Part shown: positions 8,039 through 17,362 of the stretch, one piece after another
Layout of the letters: every line of letters starts with the position of its first letter
How positions within the stretch are numbered: the stretch's first letter is position 1
Assembly: GCA_030680605.1 (NCBI GenBank)
Contig: JAUXUQ010000009.1
Location: 1-58,564 of the forward strand
Source: Gammaproteobacteria bacterium
GTDB lineage: Bacteria > Pseudomonadota > Gammaproteobacteria > SURF-13
Reading direction: 5' to 3'
DNA: 58,564 bases
The notes under the pieces: model-generated
What the model was told of the DNA's origin: nothing
Seen by the model: the letters and a program-made list of their open reading frames with translations, nothing else
Databases searched by the model: none
Made by a program: the position numbers and the translations under genes

Positions 8039-9832
8039 TCAGGTTGCGGCAGGCCTGGGCTGACGGTCATTCGGGCGCAATTGGATAGAGAGTTCACGCA
8101 ACTGTGCTTCCGAGGCGGGCGATGGTGCGCTGGTGAGCGGGCAGGCGGCCGTCTGTGTCTTGGGGAAGGCCATCACCTCCCTGATCGAGCTGGCGCCGGC
8201 CATGAGCATGGTGAGGCGATCGAGCCCGAAGGCGATGCCGCCATGTGGCGGGCAGCCGTATTGCAGGGCATCAAGCAGGAAGCCGAATTTTTCCTGCGCC
8301 TGCTCATCGCTGATGCCCAGCAGGCGGAAGACCGCGCTCTGTATTTCGGGCCGGTGAATACGTACCGAGCCGCCGCCAAGTTCGGTGCCGTTCAGCACCA
8401 GATCATAGGCGCGCGACAGGCATGCACCGGGGTCACGCTCCAAGGCACCAATGTCATCCACTGCGGGCGCGGTGAAGGGGTGATGCAATGCCTGCCAGCG
8501 CTGGTTGTCTGCATCGTGCTCGAACATCGGGAAGTCCACCACCCACAGCGGCCGCCAGCCATGTTGTAGCAGGTTGCAGTCGTGGCCGAGCTTGATACGC
8601 AGCGCGCCGAGTGCGTCGCAGACAACCTTGGCCTTGTCGGCACCGAAGAAAATGAGATCACCGTCGGCAGCGTGTGTGCGCTGCATGATCTGGCTGATAA
8701 CGGTGTCCGGCAGGAATTTGAGGATGGGTGATTGCAGGCCATCACGGCCCTTGGCCCATTCGTTGACCTTGATGTAGGCAAGCCCCTTGGCGCCATAAAT
8801 GGTGACGAACTGCGTGTAGTCGTCAATCTCCTTGCGCGTGAGTGCGCAGCCGCCCGGCAGGCGCAGTGCGGCTACGCGTCCGGCGGGGTCATTGGCCGGT
8901 CCGGAGAACACCTTGAATTCAACATCGCGCATGAGGTCGCCGATATCCACCAGCTCAAGCGGTATGCGCAGATCAGGTTTGTCGACACCATAGCGCGTCA
9001 TGGCATCGCGCCAGGTCATGCGCGGGAATGGTTTGGGCAATGCGATCTCGAGTGTTTTCGCGAACAGCTCGCGCATCATGTCTTCCATCAGCGTAGTGAT
9101 GGCGTGTTCGTCCATGAAAGAGGTCTCGATGTCGATCTGGGTGAATTCCGGCTGTCGGTCGGCGCGCAGATCCTCATCACGGAAGCAGCGGGCGAACTGG
9201 TAGTAGCGCTCCAATCCCGACATCATCAGCAGTTGCTTGAACAGCTGTGGTGATTGCGGCAGCGCAAAGAAGCTGCCCGGATGAGTGCGCGAGGGCACCA
9301 GATAATCGCGCGCACCTTCGGGCGTAGCCTTGGTGAGCATCGGTGTTTCGATGTCGAGGAATCCATGCGCATCGAGAAAACTGCGCAGGGTGCGGGTGAT
9401 GCAGGCTCGTAGCTGTAAACGTCCCAGCATTTCCTTGCGGCGCAGATCGATATAACGATAGCGCAGGCGGGTTTCCTCGTGCACGCCCTCCTCATCGAGC
9501 TGGAACGGCAGTGGCTGGGCGGCGTTGAGTATTTCAACTTCCACGCTCAATACTTCAACCATGCCTGTCGGCAGGGAGGTATTTTCCGTGCCCGGCGGAC
9601 GTTTGCGCACGCAGCCCTTGATGCGCAGTACGTATTCGTTGCGCACGCGCTCCGCCAGCCTGAAGGCCTCGACCTGCGCCGGGTCGAAGACGACCTGCAC
9701 CAGTCCCTCGCGGTCGCGCAGGTCGATGAAGATCACGCCGCCGTGGTCACGCCGCCGGTGCACCCAGCCACAGAGGGTGAGATTCTGGTCGAGCAGGGCT
9801 TCGTTAACCTGCCCGCAATAATGGCTGCGCAT
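8039..9832 (-). CDS. aspS: Aspartyl-tRNA synthetase
   Basis: This 597-residue class II synthetase of bacterial type has an N-terminal OB-fold anticodon domain (about 1-105, [20 protein letters not shown]). Motif 2 is [18 protein letters not shown] and motif 3 [13 protein letters not shown], with the bacterial GAD insertion between them. It charges tRNA-Asp; whether it also charges tRNA-Asn cannot be told here. AGGAA precedes the ATG. It lies 35 nt downstream of the DUF502 gene and 73 nt upstream of nadA, so probably within one transcript. Confidence 0.97.
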   Translation of the reverse strand: MRSHYCGQVNEALLDQNLTLCGWVHRRRDHGGVIFIDLRDREGLVQVVFDPAQVEAFRLAERVRNEYVLRIKGCVRKRPPGTENTSLPTGMVEVLSVEVEILNAAQPLPFQLDEEGVHEETRLRYRYIDLRRKEMLGRLQLRACITRTLRSFLDAHGFLDIETPMLTKATPEGARDYLVPSRTHPGSFFALPQSPQLFKQLLMMSGLERYYQFARCFRDEDLRADRQPEFTQIDIETSFMDEHAITTLMEDMMRELFAKTLEIALPKPFPRMTWRDAMTRYGVDKPDLRIPLELVDIGDLMRDVEFKVFSGPANDPAGRVAALRLPGGCALTRKEIDDYTQFVTIYGAKGLAYIKVNEWAKGRDGLQSPILKFLPDTVISQIMQRTHAADGDLIFFGADKAKVVCDALGALRIKLGHDCNLLQHGWRPLWVVDFPMFEHDADNQRWQALHHPFTAPAVDDIGALERDPGACLSRAYDLVLNGTELGGGSVRIHRPEIQSAVFRLLGISDEQAQEKFGFLLDALQYGCPPHGGIAFGLDRLTMLMAGASSIREVMAFPKTQTAACPLTSAPSPASEAQLRELSIQLRPNDRQPRPAAT

Positions 9833-9867
9833 GACGGGGTTCCTGATAATGTAGGGGCAGCGCGGTC

Positions 9868-10515
9868 TCAGGCGCCGGGTGTGGCGACCGGTGCCGTGCT
9901 GCCAAGGGGTTTGGTACGCGGGCCGGGTACGATCACGCCCATCGAGATGATCATTTTGAGCCCTTCGTCGACGCTCATGTCGAGCTCGATGGTGTCTTGC
10001 TTCGGCACCATGAGAAAGAAACCCGAGGTCGGGTTGGGCGTGGTGGGCATGTAGACATTGACCACCTCGTCACGGGTTTTGGTCTGTGCCTCACCTACCG
10101 TGGTGCCGGTCTGGAAGGCCACAGTCCACAGCCCACGGCGCGGATATTCGATCAGCAGCACCTTGCGGAAGGACTGGCCGCCGGGCGCAAACAGCGTTTC
10201 AGAAACCTGTTTGGCGCCGGAGTAGATGGAGCGTACCAGCGGGATGCGCGCAAGCAGACGCTCCCAGGCATCTACCAACTGTTGCCCGAAGAAGTTGGCA
10301 ACTACGATGCCGGTGACCAGCACCACAGTGATGGTAAGTACGACCCCGAGGCCGGGAATGTGCAGGCCGAGAAGGACATCCGGATGATAGGCGGCGGGCA
10401 GCAGCAGCAGGGTGCGATCCATGATGTCTACCATGAGCTTGATGACCAGCACGGTAACCGCGAGTGGCACCCAGATGAGCAGGCCGGCGATGACGTAACG
10501 ACGCAGATGTGACAT
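9868..10515 (-). CDS. DUF502 family membrane protein
   Basis: This 215-residue protein has two N-terminal membrane segments (about 8-30 and 52-75) and a soluble tail. The family signature is [21 protein letters not shown]. The C-terminal end (about 195-215) is Pro/Thr/Ala-rich and variable. Function is not established. In many gammaproteobacteria a DUF502 gene lies between fmdB and aspS, as here. A second, divergent DUF502 paralogue is at 37.6-38.2 kb. Confidence 0.9.
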   Translation of the reverse strand: MSHLRRYVIAGLLIWVPLAVTVLVIKLMVDIMDRTLLLLPAAYHPDVLLGLHIPGLGVVLTITVVLVTGIVVANFFGQQLVDAWERLLARIPLVRSIYSGAKQVSETLFAPGGQSFRKVLLIEYPRRGLWTVAFQTGTTVGEAQTKTRDEVVNVYMPTTPNPTSGFFLMVPKQDTIELDMSVDEGLKMIISMGVIVPGPRTKPLGSTAPVATPGA

Positions 10516-10526
10516 GGTGCGCGAGG

Positions 10527-10865
10527 TCAGGCGGCAGAGTCGGTGCTGGGCGCCGACGGTTTGGCCGTGCTGTCAGCAGCGGACTTTTCGGCCGGCGTCT
10601 TGGTGGCTTCGGCAGTGTCGGAGTTTGTACTCGCTGGCTTCTCCGACTCAGATTTCGCAGGATCGGCGGGTTTTTTCTGCCCTGCGTGTTTGAAGTCGGT
10701 CTGGTACCAGCCGCTGCCTTTCAGGTGAAAGGAAGGCGCCGAGAGCAGTTTGCGCAGTGTGGGTTGGCTGCAGGCGGGGCATGCGGCGGGCGGGGCGTCA
10801 CTGAATTTCTGCATTACTTCAACGCGGTGTCCGCACTGGGTGCATTCATAGTCGTAAATGGGCAT
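10527..10865 (-). CDS. FmdB-type zinc ribbon protein
   Basis: This 112-residue protein starts MPIYDYECTQCGHRVEVMQK and has a second CxxC (CPACSQ, about 29-32), the four-cysteine FmdB zinc ribbon. Family members are putative regulatory proteins of unknown role. Residues 65-112 are a low-complexity Ala/Glu/Ser/Thr/Lys tail. It is the first gene of the fmdB-DUF502-aspS-nadA run, 11 nt ahead of DUF502. Confidence 0.9.
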   Translation of the reverse strand: MPIYDYECTQCGHRVEVMQKFSDAPPAACPACSQPTLRKLLSAPSFHLKGSGWYQTDFKHAGQKKPADPAKSESEKPASTNSDTAEATKTPAEKSAADSTAKPSAPSTDSAA

Positions 10866-10944
10866 AGGACGGGCCGCAGTTGCGTGTGTCGATTAAATAA
10901 ACAGGTGATGAGAAAAGTTATTGCCGTATTATACTCTAAAGAAA

Positions 10945-10980
10945 GCCCCGGAAAATCCTCAGGTTGAGCTTTTCGGGGGC
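10945..10980. other. Inverted repeat between fmdB and the ABC exporter
   Basis: GCCCCGGAAAA pairs with TTTTCGGGGGC across a 14-nt loop with one mismatch. It lies between two divergent genes, so it ends neither of them. It could be part of a 5' leader of the exporter. Confidence 0.4.
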
Positions 10981-11129
10981 GGCAATAGAGGCAGGCCGGG
11001 CTTTTGCGGGAGCCGCCTTGCAGCCGCAGCCACAATGGAGCACGAGCGGGCCGCATATGGGCCACAACCACGATAGAGTGCGGGTAAGCCCGGAGACCCT
11101 CTCCGGCCCAATGGCGCGACGATAACAGC

Positions 11130-12950
11130 ATGCACGGTTTTACCACCCCACCACCCCCCCCGGGGCACCGCTCTGACTGGAAGACGGTGCGCAGCCTGTT
11201 GCCCTACCTGTGGGAGTTTCGGGGCCGGGCGCTGTTTGCCATTGGCTGCCTGATATTAGCCAAGTTCGCCAATGTGGGCGTGCCGCTCATGCTCAAGGAG
11301 ATCGTGGATCGGCTGGATGTGGCGCATAACCCGGTGCTGGTGTTGCCGCTCATGTTTGTGCTGGGTTATGGCCTGTTGCGCCTGAGCGCGGCATTGCTGG
11401 GCGAGCTGCGTGATGCCGTCTTCGCCAAGGTGACGCAACGCGCCATCCGTCGCATCGCGCTCAAGGTGTTCCGCCACCTGCATGCCCTGGCGCTGCGCTT
11501 TCATCTGGATCGGCAGACCGGCGGGCTGTCGCGCGACATCGAGCGCGGCACGCGTGGTATCAGCTTTCTGCTGTCGTTCATGCTGTTCAATATTCTCCCA
11601 ACATTGCTGGAGATAACGCTGGTAGCGGCCATCCTGCTGGGGAAGTATTCGGCCTGGTATGCGCTGGTGACGTTCGGCACATTGGCGATGTATGTTGTAT
11701 TCACGCTGGTCGTTACCGAGTGGCGGTTGAAATATACGCGCGCCAAGAATGAAATGGATTCGAAGGCGAACACGCGCGCCATTGACAGTTTGATCAACTA
11801 TGAAACAGTCAAGTATTTCGGCAACGAAGAGTACGAGTCGCGCCGTTATGACGAGAATCTTGCTGCACTGGAGCGTGTGTCAGTCAAAAACCAGACCTCC
11901 ATGGCGCTGCTGAATTTTGGCCAGAGCGCGATCATCGCAGTGGGCGTCACTGTGTTGATGTGGCTGGCGAGTGCCGATGTGGTAAGCGGCGCAATGACCC
12001 TCGGTGATCTGGTGCTGATCAACGCCTTTTTGTTACAGATATTTATCCCGCTCAATTTTCTGGGCTTTGTCTACCGTGAGATAAAGAATTCGCTCGTCGA
12101 CATGGAGCGCATGTTTGGCCTGATGGCGGTTGAGACTGACATCAAGGACAAGCCCGATGCGACAGCACTGGCCGTGGGTGACTGCCGCGTCCGCTTTGAG
12201 GGCGTGAGCTTCGGCTATGACATGGAGCGCAATATCCTGTCCGATGTTGATTTTGAAATTGCCCCCGGCAGTAAGGTAGCTGTAGTAGGGCCGAGTGGGG
12301 CCGGCAAGTCTACACTGGCGCGGTTGTTGTTCCGCTTCTACGATGTCAGTGCGGGTCGCATCATGGTCAATGGTGTTGATATTCGTGATGTCAGTCAGGC
12401 CAGCCTGCGTGCGGCCATCGGTATCGTGCCGCAGGACACAGTGCTGTTCAACGACACTATTTATTACAACATCGCCTATGCCAAACCCGAGGCATCGCGG
12501 GAGGAAGTCGTGCATGCCGCGCAGCAGGCGCATATCCACGACTTTATCGAGACCTGGCCCAAGGCGTACGACACGGTCGTCGGCGAGCGCGGGCTCAAGC
12601 TTTCCGGGGGCGAGAAGCAGCGCGTCGCGATCGCGCGTGCGATTTTGAAGGGGCCGCAGATTCTTATCTTTGACGAAGCCACTTCGGCGCTGGATTCACG
12701 TTCGGAGCGCGCCATTCTCTCGGCGCTGGATGAGGTTGCTGCCCGCCATACCACACTGGTGATTGCGCACCGCCTCTCCACGGTGATAGATGCCGACGAG
12801 ATACTGGTGATGGAGCACGGCCGCATTGTCGAGCGTGGCACACACCGCAGCTTGTTGGCGCAGGCTGGGCATTATGCGCATATGTGGGCGTTGCAGCAGG
12901 AAGAGCGGCGCAGACAGAGTGAACAACAAGCCGTACCCGATGCGGGATGA
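11130..12950 (+). CDS. Atm1/HMT1-type ABC exporter (membrane domain plus ATPase)
   Basis: This 606-residue half-transporter works as a homodimer in the inner membrane. Residues about 20-330 hold six membrane helices, including the Atm1-type stretch NTRAIDSLINYETVKYFGNE. The ATPase has Walker A GPSGAGKST (about 387), signature LSGGEKQR (about 491) and Walker B ILIFDEATSALD (about 512). Bacterial Atm1 relatives export glutathione conjugates or glutathione-bound metals. The substrate here is inferred. The C-terminus overlaps the SDR gene by ATGA. Confidence 0.9.
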   Translation: MHGFTTPPPPPGHRSDWKTVRSLLPYLWEFRGRALFAIGCLILAKFANVGVPLMLKEIVDRLDVAHNPVLVLPLMFVLGYGLLRLSAALLGELRDAVFAKVTQRAIRRIALKVFRHLHALALRFHLDRQTGGLSRDIERGTRGISFLLSFMLFNILPTLLEITLVAAILLGKYSAWYALVTFGTLAMYVVFTLVVTEWRLKYTRAKNEMDSKANTRAIDSLINYETVKYFGNEEYESRRYDENLAALERVSVKNQTSMALLNFGQSAIIAVGVTVLMWLASADVVSGAMTLGDLVLINAFLLQIFIPLNFLGFVYREIKNSLVDMERMFGLMAVETDIKDKPDATALAVGDCRVRFEGVSFGYDMERNILSDVDFEIAPGSKVAVVGPSGAGKSTLARLLFRFYDVSAGRIMVNGVDIRDVSQASLRAAIGIVPQDTVLFNDTIYYNIAYAKPEASREEVVHAAQQAHIHDFIETWPKAYDTVVGERGLKLSGGEKQRVAIARAILKGPQILIFDEATSALDSRSERAILSALDEVAARHTTLVIAHRLSTVIDADEILVMEHGRIVERGTHRSLLAQAGHYAHMWALQQEERRRQSEQQAVPDAG

Positions 12951-13816
12951 GTGTTTCCAACATGACAGGTGCCAGTGCGCAAACCATTCTGATTACAGGC
13001 TGTTCCAGCGGTATCGGCCTGTGCCTGGCGGAAAGCTTGCATGAGTTGGGCCACCGTGTGTTTGCCACGGCGCGTAAACCCGAAGATGTGGCCCGTCTTG
13101 CGGCACAGGGTATCGAAAGCCTGCAACTCGATCTGGACGATTCTGTTTCCATACGTTGCGCCGTGGACGAAATTCTGCGGCGTACCCACGGGCGCCTGGA
13201 TGCGCTCATCAATAATGGTGCCTACGGCCAGTCCGGGGCGGTTGAGGATTTGCGGCGCGAGGTATTGCGCGCCCAGTTTGAAACCAATTTGTTCGGCTGG
13301 CTGGAGCTGACTAACCTGCTGCTCCCGGTCATGCGCCAGCAGGGTCATGGCCGCATCATCAATATCGGATCGCTACTGGGTTTTGTTGCCCTGCCTTACC
13401 GTGGTGCGTATAACGCCAGCAAGTATGCGCTGGAAGGCCTTACCGATACCCTGCGGCTGGAGTTGGCGGACACCGCCATCCATATTTCCCTCGTCGAGCC
13501 CGGCCCGATTAGCAGTCGCTTTCGCGCCAATGCTTTTGCCAGCTACCAGCGCAACATTGACGCCGAGCACAGCGCGCACCGCGAGCGTTATGCTGCACTT
13601 GAGCGGCGCCTGACCCAAGCCGGCCCGGTGGTGCCTTTCACACTGCCGCCCGAGGCCGTGCTGCGCAAGGTGCTGCATGCGCTGACCAGCCGCCGCCCGC
13701 GCTTGCGCTACTATGTCACCTTCCCGAGTTATCTTTTCGCCGTGCTGCGGCGGCTGTTGTCTGCACGGATGCTGGATAGGATATTGTTGCGTGTTGCCGG
13801 AGGTGAGCAGCGCTGA
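12947..13816 (+). CDS. Short-chain dehydrogenase/reductase
   Basis: This 289-residue classical SDR has the NAD(P)-binding TGCSSGIG motif near the N-terminus, LINNGAYG in place of NNAG, a catalytic Ser in INIGSLLG and YNASKYAL (YxxxK). The substrate is unknown. It is coupled to the ABC exporter by a 4-base ATGA overlap. The tail (about 230-289) is longer than in minimal SDRs and ends with a hydrophobic, Arg-rich segment. Confidence 0.9.
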   Translation: MSVSNMTGASAQTILITGCSSGIGLCLAESLHELGHRVFATARKPEDVARLAAQGIESLQLDLDDSVSIRCAVDEILRRTHGRLDALINNGAYGQSGAVEDLRREVLRAQFETNLFGWLELTNLLLPVMRQQGHGRIINIGSLLGFVALPYRGAYNASKYALEGLTDTLRLELADTAIHISLVEPGPISSRFRANAFASYQRNIDAEHSAHRERYAALERRLTQAGPVVPFTLPPEAVLRKVLHALTSRRPRLRYYVTFPSYLFAVLRRLLSARMLDRILLRVAGGEQR

Positions 13817-13839
13817 AAAAAGCCCTCCCGTGGGAGGGC
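13815..13839 (-). terminator. Intrinsic terminator for the cytochrome P460 gene
   Basis: A perfect 8-bp stem, GCCCTCCC-GT-GGGAGGGC (13822-13839), is followed on the minus strand by a run of six T (the A-run before 13822). It lies 20 bp beyond the stop of the minus-strand P460 gene. On the plus strand there is no T-run, so it should not end the SDR gene efficiently. Confidence 0.85.
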
Positions 13840-13859
13840 CAAGATGCAGGGCATCGCTC

Positions 13860-14336
13860 TTAATTACGCGGTTGGCTGAAAACAAAACCTGATTTTTCCT
13901 GCGGTGCATGACAGGCGAAGCAGGACTTGCCGCCATCGGTGACCAGACGCTGGTCGTGACTGTTGCCGGCGAAGCCTTCAAAGCCCCAGCCGCCCGTCTC
14001 CTTGTAGCGCTTGGCGTTGCGTTGCATGACGCCCACCAGTTTGCGCTCACCTTCCTGCAGGGCATGGCCACCCTCGTTGTATTGCAGTAAATCAAACACC
14101 AGCACGGCACCATCGGCATAATTGCCGGTTTTCAGTCCCTGTTGAGCCTTCTTGTTGGCGTATACGTGATGGATGCCGCCGAACGGATTTTCCAGCGCGT
14201 GGCCGGGCTGAATCACCATGCTTTTGACGTGATGCCAGTCTCGATAGCCATCCGGGTAGCTTACGCCGGCATCACCCGCCCAGACGGCGGTACACATAAG
14301 TCCGGCAACCAGTACAGCGGGAATACGGTAGTTCAT
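13860..14336 (-). CDS. Cytochrome P460-family haem protein, secreted
   Basis: This 158-residue protein has a signal peptide (about 1-20, ending AVWA-GD) and a single haem-binding CFACH near the C-terminus (about 140-144). Typical P460-family sequence includes YPDGYRDWHHVKSMVI, PFGGIHHVYANKKAQQG, GAVLVFDLLQY and RLVTDGGKSCFACHAPQ. The family covers cytochrome P460 (hydroxylamine oxidation with a lysine-haem cross-link) and cytochrome c'-beta (NO binding); I cannot tell which from sequence alone. AGGAGG sits 8 nt before the ATG. It is divergent from a MarR regulator. Confidence 0.9.
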   Translation of the reverse strand: MNYRIPAVLVAGLMCTAVWAGDAGVSYPDGYRDWHHVKSMVIQPGHALENPFGGIHHVYANKKAQQGLKTGNYADGAVLVFDLLQYNEGGHALQEGERKLVGVMQRNAKRYKETGGWGFEGFAGNSHDQRLVTDGGKSCFACHAPQEKSGFVFSQPRN

Positions 14337-14354
14337 GACGGGAGCCTCCTGTAT

Positions 14355-14409
14355 TATGGTATCGAGTCGATACTATAAGACGGGACATCAGCGTTTGTCA
14401 ATACAGTAT
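14355..14409. promoter_or_regulatory. Palindromic operator candidates between P460 and marR
   Basis: A 23-bp near-perfect palindrome, 14355-14377, is centred on GTATCGA-G-TCGATAC with one mismatch in the outer arms. A second, shorter one (ATACAGTAT) is at 14401-14409. Both lie in the 93-bp gap between the divergent genes. MarR proteins bind such palindromes as dimers. That this regulator binds here is inferred from position. Confidence 0.6.
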
Positions 14410-14429
14410 GGAGGCGCTACTATATCGCC

Positions 14430-14993
14430 ATGAGCGGACTGCGTGACTATGAACTGGTGGAGCGTATCAGCAACCTGCTGCGGGTCGAGTTGCGGCAGGA
14501 GGGTGCGAAGCATGGTCTGCAACCGGCGCACCTGCAGGCGCTGGCGTATTTCGCGCGCGCCAACCGTTACAGCAATACCCCGGCAGCGCTGACTGACTAC
14601 CTGGGTGTGACCAAAGGCACGGCCTCGCAGACCCTGATGGTGCTGGAGGGGCTGAGGCTGGTGACCAAGCGCGAAGACAAGGATGACCGCCGCGTTACCC
14701 GCGTGGCACTGACCCCCAAGGGCAGCAGTCTGCTGGATAAGCTGTTGCCACCTGCTGTCTGGGGGCGTGCCAATGCCAGTCTCGGTGTGGCGGCAACACG
14801 CCAGATAGATGAGGCCATGGTAGAACTGCTGCGCGCCCTGCAAGTGGCCAACCAGTCACGCACCTTCGGCGTCTGCAATACCTGTACCCACCTTCTCCGG
14901 GAGGGTGGCAGAAAATTCCGCTGTGGTCTGACCGGGGAAGCGCTGGATAACGAGGATATCAGCCTGATCTGCCGCGAACATGCCGTAGGCTGA
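14430..14993 (+). CDS. MarR-family regulator with four-cysteine C-terminal tail
   Basis: This 187-residue protein has a winged-helix core at about 10-105 (PAALTDYLGVTKGTASQTL recognition region, then the wing KREDKDDRRVTRVALT). The C-terminal 45 residues are an extension not found in ordinary MarR: C149-x2-C152, C165, C181 and H184 (CNTCTHL...FRCGLTGE...CREH). Four Cys plus His suggest a metal or Fe-S site or a thiol redox switch (inferred). It is divergent from the P460 gene and has palindromes upstream. Its stop lies 1 nt before apaH. Confidence 0.88.
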   Translation: MSGLRDYELVERISNLLRVELRQEGAKHGLQPAHLQALAYFARANRYSNTPAALTDYLGVTKGTASQTLMVLEGLRLVTKREDKDDRRVTRVALTPKGSSLLDKLLPPAVWGRANASLGVAATRQIDEAMVELLRALQVANQSRTFGVCNTCTHLLREGGRKFRCGLTGEALDNEDISLICREHAVG

Positions 14994-14994
14994 G

Positions 14995-15840
14995 ATGGCG
15001 ATATATGCCATAGGTGATGTGCAGGGCTGCCATGTTGAACTGCAGGCTCTGCTGACGCATGTGGAATATGCGCCCGGGCGTGATCAGCTCTGGTTTGTGG
15101 GTGACTTGGTCAACCGCGGCCCGCAGTCATTACAGGTGCTGCGCTTCGTCAAGAATCTTGGCCCTACTGCCCACTGTGTGCTCGGCAATCATGATCTGCA
15201 TCTGCTGGCCGTGGCGGCAGGGTGCGAGCGTTACCGGGACAGCGACACCTTCGCCGATGTGCTGGCCGCGCCAGACCGCGATGAGTTGCTGGACTGGTTA
15301 TCTCATTTGCCGCTGCTGCACCACGATGCAGCGACGGGTTTCACCATGATTCATGCCGGCTTGCCACCGCAATGGGATTTGGCGCAGGCCAGTGCCTGCG
15401 CCACCGAGGTGGAAACCGTGTTGCGTGGGCCAGCACGCGAGGCGTTTCTGCGCCAGATGTATGGCAGCGAGCCGGATAGCTGGTCGGATGCATTGAGTGG
15501 TATGTCCCGGCTGCGGTTTATCACCAACTGCTTCACCCGGTTGCGTTATTGTGACGCGCAGGGACGCCTTGCGCTGCAGGTGAAAGGGCCGCCGGGCAGC
15601 CAGCCCGCGCCCTGGCTGCCGTGGTTCGAGGTGGCGGAGCGGCGCAGCCGCAATCTGAATCTCGTCTTTGGCCACTGGTCAACGCTGGGGGTGTCCAGCG
15701 CACCCGGTGTGCATGCGCTGGACACCGGCTGTGTATGGGGTGGCAGCTTGAGTGCACTGCGTATCGATGGACGGGAGCACAGCCGGGTGCACGTAGCGTG
15801 CGGTACACAGCGCCGCCCCCTGCCAGCCAACACAAAGTAG
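14995..15840 (+). CDS. apaH: Symmetrical bis(5'-nucleosyl)-tetraphosphatase
   Basis: This 281-residue member of the calcineurin-like phosphatase superfamily has IGDVQGC, FVGDLVNRGPQS and VLGNHDLHLL metal-binding motifs, then MIHAGLPPQWD and FGHWSTLG. ApaH splits Ap4A into two ADP and also removes Np4-type RNA caps in E. coli. The ATG lies one base after the MarR stop, so they are probably co-transcribed. The 3' end nearly meets the convergent propeller gene. Confidence 0.95.
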   Translation: MAIYAIGDVQGCHVELQALLTHVEYAPGRDQLWFVGDLVNRGPQSLQVLRFVKNLGPTAHCVLGNHDLHLLAVAAGCERYRDSDTFADVLAAPDRDELLDWLSHLPLLHHDAATGFTMIHAGLPPQWDLAQASACATEVETVLRGPAREAFLRQMYGSEPDSWSDALSGMSRLRFITNCFTRLRYCDAQGRLALQVKGPPGSQPAPWLPWFEVAERRSRNLNLVFGHWSTLGVSSAPGVHALDTGCVWGGSLSALRIDGREHSRVHVACGTQRRPLPANTK

Positions 15841-15844
15841 ATTC

Positions 15845-17305
15845 TTAATGTAACACTGCGACCAGTGCGGCGGACGCGGATACGGCATCCTGCTGTTGCA
15901 GCGTGTGGCTGACCAGATAGGCCTTGTCATCCTTGAAGGCGACGTAATGCAGCCCTTCGCTGCCATCAAATCTGACGCTATTGAGAATCAGGTCGTACGG
16001 TGGGCCCGGGGTGCCGTCCACCACCACATACATTGTGGTGCCCGCCAGGGCACGGTAGGCAACATGTTTGCCGTCCGGACTGAAGGCCGGACTTTCCTCG
16101 CCGATGGCATCGTAGCCCTGTTGCTGCTCGCCATCCACGACCGCGAATACCTTGTCGCTGGCGCCTGCGCGATAGGCGAAGCGCGTGTTGTCCGGGCTGA
16201 AGGGCTCTGCCAGTGCGCCGATGTAATCGTGCGTGGCATAGGTTTTGCCATCCATCACCAGCAGGTGCTTGTCGCCGCGCTTGCCGACAAAGGCGACATG
16301 CTTGCTGTCAGGGCTGAAGGTCAGGCCGCCGATAGTGATGGTGTCGTATTTTCCGCCGGGCTGGTCATCCATTACGATGTAGTACTGCTCGTTGTGCTGG
16401 GCGATAAAGGCAATGTGGCGACTGTCGGGGCTGAACTGTGGCAAGGCACTCTGGATGCTGCCGTGGGCGGAGCCTTCCTTGCCATCCAGCACGACAAACT
16501 GACGACTACCCCGTTCAGCGATGTAGGCCACGTGTTTGCTGTCAGGGCTGAAGACCGGGTGGATGGTGTTGATACCGTCATAGCGCGGTTGTTCCTTGCC
16601 ATCAATGACCGCAAATTCCTTTTCATTCAGCATGGCGCGGTAGGCCACCCGCTGTCCATCCGGGCTGAAGCTGAGGGTGTCTTCGCCGATGGCGTCATAC
16701 GGGCTGCCTTCAGTGCCATCGACGACAACAAACTCTACCGGTGCTCGCCCTGATTCTTGCCGGCGCGCGACATAACCGATACGGCGACTGTCGGGGCTGA
16801 ATACGATGGAGCGAATGACAATACTGTCATAAGGTTTGCCCGCCACCCCGTTGATGATGACCGAGATATTGCCGTCGGCGGTCATGGCCTTGTAGGCGAC
16901 ACGTTTGCTGTCCGGACTGAACAGCGGACTGACCAGCGCCTCGTAGGGGCCTTCTTCCTTGCCGTCGATTACGGCATACCATTTACCCTTTTGCTGCGCT
17001 ATGTAGGCTGTGCGCCTCCTGTCAGGGCTGAAGAAGTTGGCGTATACCCCGATGTCGTCGTAGGCCTTGCCCCTGGCGCCGTCCAGAATCACCCGTTGTT
17101 TATTGCCGTCCTGCAACACATAGGCAATATGTCTGCTGTCGGGGCTGGCCCGGAATGAGCTCTGTTTCCAGGCGCGGGTGTTGATATTGTCTACCAGGAC
17201 TTCCGTAACCGCCTGTGTGGCAGGCGCAGCAGACGTCGCATCCGCAGCGATAGCCGCGGATGCGAGTACGGACAGAAATATCACGACACAGGATGTGCGT
17301 AACAC
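15845..17305 (-). CDS. Secreted beta-propeller protein with about ten PD40-type repeats
   Basis: This 486-residue protein has a signal peptide (about 1-21, ending AIAA-D). Residues about 50-470 are ten clear repeats of about 39-43 residues plus a degenerate eleventh. Each reads like FSPDSKHVAYIA ... VVDGKEGxxYDxI, related to the TolB/WD40-like PD40 repeat. Such proteins fold as beta-propellers and usually act as binding scaffolds in the periplasm. The repeat-ending VxDGKE..YD motif is unusually regular. Partner and role are unknown. It stands alone between convergent apaH and a small membrane gene. Confidence 0.85.
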   Translation of the reverse strand: MLRTSCVVIFLSVLASAAIAADATSAAPATQAVTEVLVDNINTRAWKQSSFRASPDSRHIAYVLQDGNKQRVILDGARGKAYDDIGVYANFFSPDRRRTAYIAQQKGKWYAVIDGKEEGPYEALVSPLFSPDSKRVAYKAMTADGNISVIINGVAGKPYDSIVIRSIVFSPDSRRIGYVARRQESGRAPVEFVVVDGTEGSPYDAIGEDTLSFSPDGQRVAYRAMLNEKEFAVIDGKEQPRYDGINTIHPVFSPDSKHVAYIAERGSRQFVVLDGKEGSAHGSIQSALPQFSPDSRHIAFIAQHNEQYYIVMDDQPGGKYDTITIGGLTFSPDSKHVAFVGKRGDKHLLVMDGKTYATHDYIGALAEPFSPDNTRFAYRAGASDKVFAVVDGEQQQGYDAIGEESPAFSPDGKHVAYRALAGTTMYVVVDGTPGPPYDLILNSVRFDGSEGLHYVAFKDDKAYLVSHTLQQQDAVSASAALVAVLH

Positions 17306-17362
17306 AATACCACCTCTGCAGCAGTTCGGACAGCGTTGAAATGCAGCGTCCAGCGTCTCAAT

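Noticed and set aside
10945-10980. Terminator call for the GCCCCGGAAAA hairpin
   Set aside because: It lies upstream of both divergent genes, so there is no transcript for it to end.
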